Both the position numbers and the translations under genes were made by a program. From assembly GCF_900537075.1 (NCBI RefSeq), contig NZ_UNRA01000001.1, forward strand, positions 828,190-892,189: DNA of 64,000 nt, given 5' to 3'. This document shows positions 17,083 to 26,942 of this stretch, piece after piece (positions within the stretch are counted from its first letter, which is position 1; each line of letters starts with the position of its first letter). A model generated the notes under the pieces. That model was not told where the DNA came from, made no database searches, and saw nothing but the letters and a program-made list of their open reading frames with translations. This DNA comes from Tropicibacter sp. Alg240-R139 (GTDB lineage Bacteria; Pseudomonadota; Alphaproteobacteria; Rhodobacterales; Rhodobacteraceae).

Positions 17083-19372
17083 CGCGAACCCTCCTGACGC
17101 CAGCCCAGACCTCTTCGGCTGTGGCGGGGGCATCTATGGCCGGATAGGCGTTGCCGCAGGCAGAAACCGCGTTCGACAACGCCAACCAGGCTGAAATACC
17201 CAGCATAAAGGGCGGTTCTCCCACCGCTTTGGAGCGATAGATCGTGTCCTCGCGGTTCTGCTCGTCCCACAGGGCGACGTTGAAGACATCCGGGCGATCT
17301 GAACAGGCCGGGATCTTGTAGGTCGACGGCGCATGGGTGCGCAGACGCCCCTGATTGTCCCAGACCAGCTCTTCGGTTGTCAGCCAGCCTGCGCCTTGCA
17401 CATAGCCACCTTCGACCTGACCAATGTCCAGCGCGGGGTTCAACGAGGCGCCAGCATCATGCAGGATGTCGGTGCGCAGGATGCGGTTTTCACCGGTCAA
17501 GGTATCTATGGCAACTTCGGTGATCGACGCGCCATAGGCAAAGTAAAAGAACGGCCGCCCGCGCCCCTTGATCCGGTCCCATTCGATCTTGGGTGTCTTG
17601 TAGAACCCGGTGGCCGACAGGCTGATCCGGCCCTGATAGGCCATCGCTGCGGCCTCTTGGAACGTATAGCGCGCCTCGCCAACCTCGACATGGCCATCGC
17701 TGAAGGCGACGTCGCTGACCTCGGCCTGATGGCGTTCCGCCAGGAAATCCGCCATCCGGTCGCGGACGGTGTCGCAGGCGGCTTTGACCGCCATGCCGTT
17801 CAGGTCAGAGCCGGACGAGGCCGCTGTGGCCGAGGTGTTGGGCACCTTGGCCGTGTCGGTTGCGGTGATCTTGACCAGATCGAGCGGAATGCCGAAGCGG
17901 CTGGCCGCCACTTGCGCGACCTTCTGGAACAGGCCTTGGCCCATTTCTGTGCCGCCGTGGTTCAGGTGGACCGAGCCATCCTGATAGACGTGCACCAGTG
18001 CGCCGGCTTGGTTAAGGTGGGTCAACGTGAAAGAGATTCCGAACTTCACCGGGGCAAAGGCAATGCCCTTTTTCACGATGGGGTTTTCGGCGTTCCACTT
18101 CTCGATGGCGGCTTTGCGGGCAGCATAGTCGCTGGTTTCCATTAGCCGCTCGGTCATGCCGTGCAGTTCGAAATCCTCGACCTGCATACCATAGGGGGTG
18201 GAGTTGTCTTTCTGCCCCGAGGCGTCGGCTTTGGCGGCATAATAATTCCGTTTGCGCACCTCGACCGCGTCAAGCCCCAGATCATGGGCGATGTGATCCA
18301 TCACGCGTTCGATCCCGACCATGCCCTGCGGCCCGCCAAAACCGCGATAGGCGGTGGCGGATTGGGTGTTGGTTTTCAAGCGGTGGCTTTCAATCCGCGC
18401 GTTCGGCAGCAGATAGGCATTGTCGGAATGCAGCATGGCGCGGTCAGCCACGGGCAATGACAGATCCTGCGCCCAGCCACAGCGGGTATAATGCTTGAAC
18501 GAGACGCCCTGCACACGGCCATCATCGTCAAAGCCGACACGATAGGTGATGCGGAATTCGTGCCGCTTGCCGGTGATCACCATGTCGTCGTCGCGGTCGT
18601 AACGCATCTTGCACGCGCGGCCCGTTAGACGCGCGGCCACGGCACAAGAAACGGCCAAAGCGTTGCCCTGGCTTTCCTTGCCGCCGAACCCGCCGCCCAT
18701 GCGACGGGTTTCAACGCGCACGCCATGCATTGGCACACCAAGCGCCTCAGCCACCTTGTGCTGGATCTCGGTCGGGTGCTGGGTCGAGGAATGAACCAGC
18801 ATGTCGCCCCCCTCGTTCGGTACGGCCATGGCGGCCTGACCTTCGAGGTAGAAATGCTCCTGCCCGCCAATTTCGAACGTGGCGTCGATCTGGCGTGGTG
18901 CGGCGTCAATGGCAGTCTCGGCGTCGCCTTTTTCGTAGATGCGCGGGCCTTCTTCGAACCGGCTGTCGGCTGCCATCGCCTCGTCAACGGTCAGGATCGG
19001 GGTCTCTTCGACATAATCGACTTGCCCAAGTGTAGCAGCTTTGCGCGCGGCCAAATGGCTGTTCGCGATCACGAGGAATACGGGCTGCCCGACGTAATTC
19101 ACCGTACCATCCGACAACAGTGGTTCGTCATGGATCGACGGGGAAACGTCATTGGTAAAGGGCAGATCATCTGCTGTCATCACGGCAACGACACCAGGTG
19201 CTGCTTTGACCGCGTCCAGGTTCATTGCGGTGATGCGGCCTTTGGCAATCGGGGACTGACCAAAGGCCAGGTGCAGCGTGCCAGCAGGCGAGGGGATGTC
19301 GTCCACGTATCGGGCCGATCCCGTCACATGCAGGCGCGCGGCATCATGGGGAAGGGGTTTGGAAACACTCAT
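17072..19372 (-). CDS. xdhB: Xanthine dehydrogenase molybdopterin-binding subunit
   Basis: The protein has 766 residues, normal for the large bacterial subunit. MGGGFGGKESQ and YRGFGGPQGM are cofactor-binding loops, GGTEMGQGLFQKVAQVAA contacts the molybdopterin, and the catalytic Glu lies in KAVGEPPFMLG near the C-terminus. It hydroxylates hypoxanthine and xanthine towards urate in the cytoplasm, passing electrons to the Fe-S/FAD subunit. It overlaps xdhA by 4 bases and xdhC by 11. Confidence 0.95.
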   Translation of the reverse strand: MSVSKPLPHDAARLHVTGSARYVDDIPSPAGTLHLAFGQSPIAKGRITAMNLDAVKAAPGVVAVMTADDLPFTNDVSPSIHDEPLLSDGTVNYVGQPVFLVIANSHLAARKAATLGQVDYVEETPILTVDEAMAADSRFEEGPRIYEKGDAETAIDAAPRQIDATFEIGGQEHFYLEGQAAMAVPNEGGDMLVHSSTQHPTEIQHKVAEALGVPMHGVRVETRRMGGGFGGKESQGNALAVSCAVAARLTGRACKMRYDRDDDMVITGKRHEFRITYRVGFDDDGRVQGVSFKHYTRCGWAQDLSLPVADRAMLHSDNAYLLPNARIESHRLKTNTQSATAYRGFGGPQGMVGIERVMDHIAHDLGLDAVEVRKRNYYAAKADASGQKDNSTPYGMQVEDFELHGMTERLMETSDYAARKAAIEKWNAENPIVKKGIAFAPVKFGISFTLTHLNQAGALVHVYQDGSVHLNHGGTEMGQGLFQKVAQVAASRFGIPLDLVKITATDTAKVPNTSATAASSGSDLNGMAVKAACDTVRDRMADFLAERHQAEVSDVAFSDGHVEVGEARYTFQEAAAMAYQGRISLSATGFYKTPKIEWDRIKGRGRPFFYFAYGASITEVAIDTLTGENRILRTDILHDAGASLNPALDIGQVEGGYVQGAGWLTTEELVWDNQGRLRTHAPSTYKIPACSDRPDVFNVALWDEQNREDTIYRSKAVGEPPFMLGISAWLALSNAVSACGNAYPAIDAPATAEEVWAGVRRVRDGI

Positions 19373-20754
19373 GCCGATACCTCCAGTACGTTGGTGGTCT
19401 GACCCTGGCTTTCGGCGAAGTACCGCTCGAGCAAGGTGCGGGCGGTTTCAAGCCGGTACTCGGCCGAGGCGCGCATGTCCGTGAGTGGTGTGAAGTCTGT
19501 GTCGAACATGGCTTTGGCAGTGGTAATGGTCGTGGCTGTCCAGGGCTGACCGAGCAAAGCAGCTTCGACCGAGGCCGCGCGTTTCGGAATACCGGCCATA
19601 CCGCCAAATGCGATGCGGGCGTCGGTGACGGTGCCACCTTCAACCGTGATGCTGAAACAGCCGCAGACGGCCGAGATGTCCTGATCGAACCGCTTGCTCA
19701 GCTTGTAGCATTTCAGCGTGTCAGGCTGGCGGGGGAAGCTCACCGCCTCGACAAACTCACCCGGTTTGCGGTCTTGCTTGCCGTAGTCGATGAAGAAATC
19801 CTCAAGCAACACGTCGCGGCGGGTGTCTCCTTTGCGCAGATGCAGGGTCGCACCAAGTGCGATCAGAGCGGGCGGGTTGTCCCCAATGGGCGAACCATTG
19901 GCGATGTTGCCACCAATAGTGGCGGCGTGGCGCACTTGGACAGAGGCGTAGCGGCGAACCATTTCGGCATAAGACGGGTGCAAGTCGCTTAATGTGTCGC
20001 CCACGGTGTTCATATCGACCATGGCGCCAAAGCGGACATTCGCTTCGGTGACCTCGACCGATTTCAAGTTATCGCAGCGGTTCAGGAAGATAACTGAATT
20101 CAGGTCGCGCAGCTGTTTGGTGACCCAAAGGCCCACGTCCGTCGCACCGGCAATTATGGTGGCGTCTGGATTGGCCGCGTAGACCGCTGCCAGTTCGTCC
20201 GACGAAGTCGGGGCGTGGGCGGGGCCATCGTCGGCTGTTTCAGATGTGTCGGGCAAGACAAAGGCGCGGTCATTGTTCACCCAAGTCGGAACGGGTTTGT
20301 CTTCGCAAGCTTCAGCCGCGCGGATGATCGGGGCGTATCCGGTGCAGCGGCACAAGTTGCCTGCCAGTTGCGTGTCGTGATTGGTGGCGCCGTTGGCATG
20401 GGCCGCCGTCATCGACATCACGAAACCGGGCGTGCAGAACCCGCACTGTGATCCGTGATGCTCGATCATTGCGTCCTGCACGGGGTGCAGCGCGCCGTCG
20501 GATTCACCGACACCTTCGACGGTGCGGATCGCCTTGCCGTGCAGCTGCGGCAGAAACAGGATGCAAGAGTTCAGCGCCTTTGCGCCGTCCGCGTCGCTGA
20601 TCATGACTGTGCAAGCCCCGCAGTCGCCCTCGTTGCAGCCTTCTTTGGTGCCACGCAGATGACGTTCCTCGCGTAACCAATCCAGCAGCGTGGCCGTGGG
20701 GGACACCCCGGTCAGCTCCACAGTCTCTCCGTTCAGAAGAAACGTGATGTCCAT
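19369..20754 (-). CDS. xdhA: Xanthine dehydrogenase small subunit (2 x [2Fe-2S], FAD)
   Basis: The protein has 461 residues. The plant-type cluster uses C40, C45, C48 and C64 (CNEGDCGAC); the second cluster uses C104, C107, C135 and C137 (CGFCTPG, CRCTGY). The FAD domain follows: IIAGATDVGLWVTKQ and TIGGNIANGSPIGDN. It passes electrons from the molybdenum centre to NAD+. It is the first gene of a seven-gene operon: xdhA-xdhB-xdhC-ATPase-permease-permease-BMP. The Shine-Dalgarno sequence is poor (GGGTTTTCGAAT). Confidence 0.95.
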   Translation of the reverse strand: MDITFLLNGETVELTGVSPTATLLDWLREERHLRGTKEGCNEGDCGACTVMISDADGAKALNSCILFLPQLHGKAIRTVEGVGESDGALHPVQDAMIEHHGSQCGFCTPGFVMSMTAAHANGATNHDTQLAGNLCRCTGYAPIIRAAEACEDKPVPTWVNNDRAFVLPDTSETADDGPAHAPTSSDELAAVYAANPDATIIAGATDVGLWVTKQLRDLNSVIFLNRCDNLKSVEVTEANVRFGAMVDMNTVGDTLSDLHPSYAEMVRRYASVQVRHAATIGGNIANGSPIGDNPPALIALGATLHLRKGDTRRDVLLEDFFIDYGKQDRKPGEFVEAVSFPRQPDTLKCYKLSKRFDQDISAVCGCFSITVEGGTVTDARIAFGGMAGIPKRAASVEAALLGQPWTATTITTAKAMFDTDFTPLTDMRASAEYRLETARTLLERYFAESQGQTTNVLEVSA

Positions 20755-20826
20755 ATTCGAAAACCCGTCGCGTTACCCCGTTGTGCCTGTAAGCGCGCCC
20801 CTTCGATGCGACGTAAAAAGAGCGCA

Positions 20827-20840
20827 GGCATATAATTGCC
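20827..20840. promoter_or_regulatory. Palindrome containing TATAAT upstream of xdhA
   Basis: GGCA-TATAAT-TGCC is a short inverted repeat whose centre is a perfect -10-like hexamer on the plus strand. It lies 73 bp upstream of the xdhA start. It could be a regulator site controlling the purine operon; no matching -35 element is evident. Confidence 0.3.
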
Positions 20841-20867
20841 TCTCAGATTAGAAAGGAGGCGCGAGTT

Positions 20868-20945
20868 CTGGCAAGAAAAAGTCATTCTGCGATGCAACAT
20901 TTTGACGCAAATTTAGTGCTATTTGGGGGGCGATTTACATCTTAA
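20868..20945 (+). other. Possible 25-residue leader ORF with CTG start
   Basis: A near-perfect Shine-Dalgarno sequence (AAAGGAGG, 20852-20859) is followed at ideal distance (8 nt) by CTG, not ATG/GTG/TTG, opening a 25-codon frame (starting LARKSHSAMQHF) that stops at 20945. A TATAAT lies 15 bp upstream of the Shine-Dalgarno sequence. It may be a small gene or leader of dnaE, or chance. Confidence 0.25.
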
Positions 20946-21100
20946 TGGTTTGAAAAGTATGCCCAATGTATGTTTTGCTGCAAGTGCGGTGGTTGAAACA
21001 CCTTCAAGAATACCCGAATAGTTATGCCTATTATTTCGACAATCCGAATAGCGGTCGCTTGCGTCTTTCCCCTCTTCACGGGCTGCGTTAGCTTGAGCGG

Positions 21101-24100
21101 ATGAGCAGCGATCCCCGATTCATTCACCTCCGCGTCCACACCGAATACTCTCTTCTCGAAGGGGCCATGCGGCTGAAAAAGCTGCCTGGGCTCTGTGTGA
21201 ACATGGATATGCCCGCGGTGGCCGTCACGGACACCAACAACCTGTTTTCCGCGCTTGAGTTTTCGGTGGGTGCTGCAGGGGCCGGGGTGCAACCTATCAT
21301 CGGCTGTCAGGTCGATCTTGCCTATCTGACACCGCAGCCGGGGGAAAAGCCCAAGAACCCTGCAGGCGTCGTATTGCTGGCGCAGACGGAGCGTGGGTAC
21401 GAGAACCTGATGAAACTGAACTCGTGTCTCTATGTGGACAAGGGCGGACAGCTGCCGCAGGTAACGATTGACGAGCTCGAAACATATTCCGAGGGTGTGA
21501 TTTGCCTATCCGGTGGCCCCGAGGGCCCGATTGGGCGGCTCTTGCAGGGTGGTCAGCGTCCGGCAGCCGAGGCGCTTATGGACAGGCTCGCTAAGATCTA
21601 TCCTGACCGGTTGTATGTCGAGTTGCAGCGCCATCCGGGCGAGGACGGTCAGCCCGAATCTGAACGATTGACCGAACGTGGTCATGTGGAAATGGCTTAT
21701 GCCAAGAACCTGCCGCTGGTGGCGACCAATGACGCCTATTTCCCGACCACCAAGATGTATGAGGCGCATGATGCGCTGATCTGTATTTCCGAAGGGGCCT
21801 ATGTCGACCAGCAAGAAGGACGGCGGCGTCTGACGGCGCAACACTATTTCAAATCTCAGCAGGAAATGGTGACGCTGTTTGCAGATCTGCCTGAAGCCAT
21901 CGAAAACACGGTCGAGATCGCCAAGCGCTGCGCCTTCATGGCTTATCGCCGCGACCCGATCCTGCCAAAGTTTGCCGATGACGAGGTGGCCGAACTGCGC
22001 CGCATCGCCAACGACGGTCTGCAGAAACGACTGGCGGTGATCCCGCATGCTGTTTCTGTCGAGGAGTACCAAGAACGGTTGGACTTTGAACTGGGCATTA
22101 TCGAGGGCATGGGATTCCCCGGCTACTTCCTGATCGTTGCCGACTTTATCCAGTGGTCCAAGGATCACGACATTCCGGTCGGACCGGGGCGGGGCTCGGG
22201 TGCGGGGTCGTTAGTGGCTTATGCGCTGACAATTACAGACCTTGATCCCTTGCGATATTCGCTGCTGTTCGAACGCTTCCTGAACCCCGAACGGGTTTCA
22301 ATGCCCGACTTCGACATCGATTTTTGCATGGATCGCCGCGAAGAGGTGATCCGCTACGTGCAAGACAAATATGGTCGCGACAAGGTCGGGCAGATCATCA
22401 CCTTTGGTGCGCTTTTGTCCAAGGCCGCCGTGCGCGACGTGGGCCGCGTGTTGCAGATGCCTTATGGCCAGGTGGATCGCCTGTCCAAGATGATTCCGGT
22501 CGAAGGAGTCAAACCGGTCAGCATCGAAAAGGCGCTACAAGACGAACCGCGCTTGGCTCAAGAGGCCCGAAACGAAGAGGTTGTTGACCGGTTGCTGACC
22601 TATGGTCAGCAGGTTGAGGGGCTGCTGAGGAACGCCTCGACCCACGCCGCCGGCGTTGTCATCGGGGACCGGCCGCTCGATGCGCTGGTGCCTCTGTATC
22701 AGGATCCGCGTTCGGACATGCCCGCAACCCAGTTCAACATGAAATGGGTGGAACAGGCCGGGCTGGTCAAATTCGACTTTCTGGGCTTGAAGACCCTGAC
22801 AGTCATTCAGAACGCGATGGACCTTGTCTTTAAATCGGGGCGTGATTTGCACGTCGCAGCTGATGGGACCGAGCTTTATGAGCCCGCCGAAGGGGCCCAA
22901 AATCAGATCAACGCCATCCCCCTGGATGATGAGGCGACGTATAAACTCTATTCCGCTGCCAAGACGGTGGCCGTGTTCCAGGTGGAATCCACCGGTATGA
23001 TGGATGCGCTCAAGCGCATGAAGCCGACCTGTATCGAGGACATCGTCGCTCTTGTGGCGCTTTATCGTCCCGGCCCGATGGAGAACATTCCGACCTATTG
23101 CGAGGTCAAAAACGGGCTCAAGGAAATTGAATCCGTCCATCCGCTGATTGACCACATTCTGTCCGAAACCCAAGGCATCATCGTTTATCAGGAGCAGGTG
23201 ATGCAGATCGCGCAGGTCATGGCGGGATACTCGCTTGGCGGCGCTGACCTGCTGCGCCGCGCGATGGGTAAAAAGATCAAAGAGGCGATGGACGCCGAGC
23301 GCCCGAAATTCGAAAAGGGCGCTGCAGAAAACGGTGTCGCCAAGAAAAAGGCGTCCGAGGTTTTCGACCTTCTTGAGAAGTTCGCCAACTACGGCTTTAA
23401 CAAATCTCACGCGGCGGCCTATGCGGTGGTGAGCTATCAGACCGGCTGGCTCAAGGCGAACCACCCTGTCGAGTTCATGGGCGGCGTCATGAACTGCGAT
23501 ATCCACCTGACCGACAAGCTGGCGATCTACTTTGAGGAAGTCCGCAAAGGACTGAAGCTGCCGTATGTGCCGCCCTGCGTGAACCGGTCTTTGGCCACGT
23601 TTGATGTAGTCAATGGCGAGTTGGTCTATGCGCTGGGCGCTTTGAAAAACGTTGGCGTCGAGGCAATGAATCTTGTCGTCGAAGGCCGCGGTGACAAGCC
23701 ATTTGTCAATTTGTTCGACCTTGCGCGGCGTGTGGATTTGAAGCGGGTTGGCAAGCGGCCTTTGGAGATGATGGCGCGGGCGGGGGCCTTTGATCAGCTT
23801 GATCCGAACCGCCGCCGCGTGTTTGAAAGCCTGGAGCCGCTGGTGAATTATTCAGCGGCCATTCAGGAGCAAAAGAACTCGAACCAGGTCTCTCTGTTTG
23901 GTGAGGCGGGTGATGACCTGCCCGAACCGCGCCTGTCGAACTCGCCCGATTGGTTAGCGGCAGAACGCCTGAGCGAAGAATTCAAAGCGATTGGTTTTTA
24001 CCTTTCAGGTCACCCACTGGACGATTACATGCCCGCGCTTAAACGCAAGGGCGTGCTGACGCTGGACGAAGTGATGGAAAAGGCGCGCTCCAGCCCTTTG

Positions 24101-24604
24101 ATTGCCAAGATCGCCGGTGTTGTGGCCGGTCGGCAGGAACGCAAGTCTGCACGCGGCAACCGTTTCGCCTTTGCGCAGCTGTCGGATCCGACAGGGGCTT
24201 ATGAGGTCACGCTGTTTTCCGAGGCGTTGGAAAAATGCCGGGAGCATCTGGAAACTGGTGCGCATGTGGTCGTTCAGGCCGAGGCGACGATGGAATCCGA
24301 TCAATTGAAGCTGCTGGGTCGCTCGGTCGGGCCAATTGATGCAGCGATTTCTTCGTCCACAGGCACAAGTGGGCTGAGAGTGTTTCTTGAGGCGCCCGAA
24401 GCAGTGTCCACGGTCGCCAAGGTTCTGGCCGATGCCGCCGATGCCGCCAAGGGCGCGTCACGTGGACCGATTCAGGTGTGCCTGATCGCCGCTGGTTTGC
24501 CGGGTGATGTCGAGATGGATTTGGGCCGTGACTTTCCCATCAGTCCGCAGATCAAAGGTGCGCTCAAGTCGCTTGATGGAGTGATGGCGGTCGAAGAACT
24601 CTAA
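21101..24604 (+). CDS. dnaE: DNA polymerase III alpha subunit
   Basis: The 1167-residue protein has the standard DnaE order: N-terminal PHP domain (HLRVHTEYSLLEGA, residues 9-22), polymerase palm with the catalytic aspartates in MPDFDIDF (D403, D405) and a third in the KFDFLGLKTL segment near residue 557, fingers, then helix-hairpin-helix, the beta-clamp-binding QVSLFGE (about residue 928), and a C-terminal OB fold (IAGVVAGRQERKSARGNRFA). It is the replicative polymerase. The start has only a weak GAGCGG before it. A long perfect hairpin terminator follows. Confidence 0.97.
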   Translation: MSSDPRFIHLRVHTEYSLLEGAMRLKKLPGLCVNMDMPAVAVTDTNNLFSALEFSVGAAGAGVQPIIGCQVDLAYLTPQPGEKPKNPAGVVLLAQTERGYENLMKLNSCLYVDKGGQLPQVTIDELETYSEGVICLSGGPEGPIGRLLQGGQRPAAEALMDRLAKIYPDRLYVELQRHPGEDGQPESERLTERGHVEMAYAKNLPLVATNDAYFPTTKMYEAHDALICISEGAYVDQQEGRRRLTAQHYFKSQQEMVTLFADLPEAIENTVEIAKRCAFMAYRRDPILPKFADDEVAELRRIANDGLQKRLAVIPHAVSVEEYQERLDFELGIIEGMGFPGYFLIVADFIQWSKDHDIPVGPGRGSGAGSLVAYALTITDLDPLRYSLLFERFLNPERVSMPDFDIDFCMDRREEVIRYVQDKYGRDKVGQIITFGALLSKAAVRDVGRVLQMPYGQVDRLSKMIPVEGVKPVSIEKALQDEPRLAQEARNEEVVDRLLTYGQQVEGLLRNASTHAAGVVIGDRPLDALVPLYQDPRSDMPATQFNMKWVEQAGLVKFDFLGLKTLTVIQNAMDLVFKSGRDLHVAADGTELYEPAEGAQNQINAIPLDDEATYKLYSAAKTVAVFQVESTGMMDALKRMKPTCIEDIVALVALYRPGPMENIPTYCEVKNGLKEIESVHPLIDHILSETQGIIVYQEQVMQIAQVMAGYSLGGADLLRRAMGKKIKEAMDAERPKFEKGAAENGVAKKKASEVFDLLEKFANYGFNKSHAAAYAVVSYQTGWLKANHPVEFMGGVMNCDIHLTDKLAIYFEEVRKGLKLPYVPPCVNRSLATFDVVNGELVYALGALKNVGVEAMNLVVEGRGDKPFVNLFDLARRVDLKRVGKRPLEMMARAGAFDQLDPNRRRVFESLEPLVNYSAAIQEQKNSNQVSLFGEAGDDLPEPRLSNSPDWLAAERLSEEFKAIGFYLSGHPLDDYMPALKRKGVLTLDEVMEKARSSPLIAKIAGVVAGRQERKSARGNRFAFAQLSDPTGAYEVTLFSEALEKCREHLETGAHVVVQAEATMESDQLKLLGRSVGPIDAAISSSTGTSGLRVFLEAPEAVSTVAKVLADAADAAKGASRGPIQVCLIAAGLPGDVEMDLGRDFPISPQIKGALKSLDGVMAVEEL

Positions 24605-24605
24605 G

Positions 24606-24642
24606 ACATGCGCGCCACACGTTGATGTGGCGCGCATGTTTT
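24606..24642. terminator. Bidirectional terminator between dnaE and DUF3604 gene
   Basis: A perfect 14-bp stem (ACATGCGCGCCACA and its complement) with a 6-nt loop lies between two convergent genes and ends in four T on the plus strand. It occupies nearly the whole 40-bp gap. Confidence 0.85.
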
Positions 24643-24644
24643 CC

Positions 24645-26594
24645 TTATCCTTTCGCTGGCGTGTACCAGATCGGCGAGGAATAGGCGCGTTCCTGATGGA
24701 TCAGCTGTGCCTCTTCGGGCAGTTCGATGCCAAAGCGCAGTTTGTCATAGACCACCCAACGCGGCGTCGGGATTTCCAGCACGCGCACATAGTAGAACGC
24801 GCTCTCTCCGGTGTCGAAATCGGGATCGGTCCAGACTGTGGCCAGCTCCGCCGCGCCGATGGAATTGGTCCAACTTGCGGTTTCCAGATCGACGGTATTG
24901 CCAACCTCGGGCAGTTTGCCGTCCCCGTCCATCTCGCGGTCACCCGACCAAACGACATTAAAGACCTTTTCGTGCAGCTCTCCGTCCGCATCCATCCAGC
25001 CTTTGACAACCTGAACACGGTCCAGATTGGCGCCGATCGGATCGCGCAAGGCAAAGATCAGGAAACTGGGTGCTGCATCGCTGTCACGCGGACGCATATC
25101 GCCGCCCATGGGAACGCCCTTGTTATAGCCGATCAGGGCAGGCGAGCGTGACTTCAGGTCGTCATCGGTGAACTCCCACCCGCCAAAGAAGCGCAGCCCG
25201 ATGCGCGGGCCAGTGGTGGCATAAGTTTCGCGCCGCTTGAAGGCGTCAAAGATGGAGCTGCGGGTGTTCTCCTCGGCCCAGACCGCAGTGTAACCAGACG
25301 CGACCAGCTGATAGCCTTCGATCCGACCCAGATCACTGGCGATAAACGGGTGTTCGATCCGTGTGGGTGAGGGTTCAACACTGGTCGACTTGCCAAAGAA
25401 ATTGTCTTCTTCCGCTGTTGCCAGCGACGTGTGGCTGTCCGTCGCCCCGCCAAGACCGAACTTATAGGGGTTGGTCCCCAGCTTCGCCTCAAGCGCCAGA
25501 CCTTGCTTGAGCGCCTCGCGGGCATATTCGCCCTTGAGCATCTCGTCGGTCTTCAGTTCGGTCAGATCAAGATTGCCGACATCCCAGTTCTCATAATCGG
25601 CGAAATCGTCATCCGGGCTCAGGAATGGGTGCGCTTCGCCGTCGCCCTTGATCTGGGTGATCTCATAATGTGGTTCCCACTTGGCACGCTGTTTGACGTA
25701 ATCCTCATCAACAACCCCACCGTGATAGGTGTCCGTGGTAGGGAACATCCAGCCGTTCGACAAGTTGCCATTGTGGGAAAAGGCCACGGCGCGACCGCCG
25801 GTTTTTTCCTGATACATCTCAAGCCAGTCGTACAGGTAGTTGGGATCGGTATCGCCAAAAGGCGCTTGCGTAACAGGCGGTACGACTTGCATGGCGCGCG
25901 AGGGCCCGTCGCGCAACATCACGTTACGATGCAGGTTGAACCCCTTGGGGACGGACGTCCATTCAAACCCGATAAAGGCGGTGAATTCGCCCGGCTCGTT
26001 GGCATCCTCGGCCGCTTGAACAATCTTTTCCCAGACAAAGGCAAAGGCATCCGCGCCGGGACTGTAGGATTCCAATAGCAGCTCGGGCAAGGTGCCCTGC
26101 GAGAAGTTGGTGATCAGGTCAAAGGCGGATTTGCCAGCGGCCTCGCCACCCTTAGTGTAGCCTTCGTACCATTCGCGACCCTTTGGGTCGGCCAGAACGC
26201 CGGGTTTGCCCGCTTGCAGGTCGGGCGCAAAGCCCATCAGGTCGGTGTGATCGGTCAGTACCATCCAGTCCAGCGGACGACTGAGTTTCACCGGCAAGCC
26301 GGTGGATGACGTGACCTGCTCGCCTTTGGCAAAGGCCCAGGCATCATCAGGCCCTAGGATATTGCCGAATGCGCCTGCGTCCAGCGACAGGCTGGTGTGC
26401 AGGTGCGTCTCACCCCACAAAGGTTGAATCGGAATGGAACGGTTGGCATAGGGCGAAAAGGCCTCGGGCGGGAATGCGCTGGCGGCGGCCTCTTCCGTGG
26501 TTTTGATTTGGGCCTGTCCCGTTGTTGGCAGAGCCAGTGCAGCAGACAGGGCCACCGAGGACAGGAGTGTTTTTGAAAGTGTCTTGGTCTTCAT
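24645..26594 (-). CDS. Exported DUF3604 protein
   Basis: The 649-residue protein has a Sec signal peptide ([20 protein letters not shown], cleavage near GQAQ). [10 protein letters not shown] (61-70) and LTDHTDLMG (113-121) give an HxH...DH pattern like PHP/metallo-phosphoesterase folds, typical of DUF3604; [18 protein letters not shown] and FAGGW-like C-terminal blocks are also characteristic. It is likely a periplasmic metal-dependent hydrolase of unknown substrate. The start is backed by GGGGAGAT six bases upstream. Its promoter carries a perfect 24-bp palindrome, so a dedicated repressor is likely; no regulator gene is adjacent. Confidence 0.88.
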   Translation of the reverse strand: MKTKTLSKTLLSSVALSAALALPTTGQAQIKTTEEAAASAFPPEAFSPYANRSIPIQPLWGETHLHTSLSLDAGAFGNILGPDDAWAFAKGEQVTSSTGLPVKLSRPLDWMVLTDHTDLMGFAPDLQAGKPGVLADPKGREWYEGYTKGGEAAGKSAFDLITNFSQGTLPELLLESYSPGADAFAFVWEKIVQAAEDANEPGEFTAFIGFEWTSVPKGFNLHRNVMLRDGPSRAMQVVPPVTQAPFGDTDPNYLYDWLEMYQEKTGGRAVAFSHNGNLSNGWMFPTTDTYHGGVVDEDYVKQRAKWEPHYEITQIKGDGEAHPFLSPDDDFADYENWDVGNLDLTELKTDEMLKGEYAREALKQGLALEAKLGTNPYKFGLGGATDSHTSLATAEEDNFFGKSTSVEPSPTRIEHPFIASDLGRIEGYQLVASGYTAVWAEENTRSSIFDAFKRRETYATTGPRIGLRFFGGWEFTDDDLKSRSPALIGYNKGVPMGGDMRPRDSDAAPSFLIFALRDPIGANLDRVQVVKGWMDADGELHEKVFNVVWSGDREMDGDGKLPEVGNTVDLETASWTNSIGAAELATVWTDPDFDTGESAFYYVRVLEIPTPRWVVYDKLRFGIELPEEAQLIHQERAYSSPIWYTPAKG

Positions 26595-26690
26595 ACTGAT
26601 CTCCCCGAACAGATTTTGGGACCGTACGCTCGTGGCAGCGGCAGGCCGTCTGGTTTAGGTATTCAAGTATTCAATTGGCAGTATGAAATT

Positions 26691-26720
26691 ACTATCTGTT
26701 TTAAAACAGATAGTTGTCAA
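26691..26720 (-). promoter_or_regulatory. Promoter with embedded 24-bp perfect palindrome (candidate operator) for the DUF3604 gene
   Basis: On the minus strand a perfect -35 (TTGACA, 26720-26715) and a -10-like GATAGT (26696-26691) are 18 bp apart. The spacer and -10 are covered by a perfect 24-bp palindrome at 26691-26714 with half-site ACTATCTGTTTT. A repressor bound there would exclude RNA polymerase, as in many TetR-type systems. Spacing from the predicted start of transcription to the ATG at 26594 is about 90 nt. Confidence 0.7.
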
Positions 26721-26747
26721 TAGTCAGCTATGGGTTGAACCAACTGT

Positions 26748-26942
26748 TCAGTAATGTGGTGGACGTTCATCGCCCAGAACGACACCACCACCACCTGTTT
26801 GATCACGGTGGGCCTCACGCTCCATCAGCATCTGAACACGGCGGGTCAGGATCGCGATCTGGGTCTCTTGCCGCGCCACGACGTCGCTCATTTCCTCGAC
26901 CGTACGGGTCAGGTGGGCGATCTGTTCCTCAAGCTGTTGCAT
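26748..26942 (-). CDS. slyX: SlyX family protein
   Basis: From the ATG at 26942 (AAAGGA about nine bases upstream) the protein is 64 residues, the usual SlyX size. It is a heptad-rich helix (LEEQIAHLTRTVEEMSDVVARQE) ending in a polar tail that finishes with RPPHY, the C-terminal signature of SlyX. Function of the family is unknown. It is a single gene, divergent from the enoyl-CoA hydratase. Confidence 0.88.
   Translation of the reverse strand: MQQLEEQIAHLTRTVEEMSDVVARQETQIAILTRRVQMLMEREAHRDQTGGGGVVLGDERPPHY

Larger units (their letters stand above)
20755..21100. other. Intergenic region between divergent xdhA and dnaE
   Basis: These 346 bp are AT-richer than their neighbours. They contain the palindrome at 20827-20840, a strong ribosome-binding-like AAAGGAGG at 20852-20859 on the plus strand, and short inverted repeats TTGAA/TTCAA near 20995 and AATAG/CTATT near 21015. 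Promoters for both flanking genes must lie here, but I cannot assign -35/-10 pairs firmly. Confidence 0.6.
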
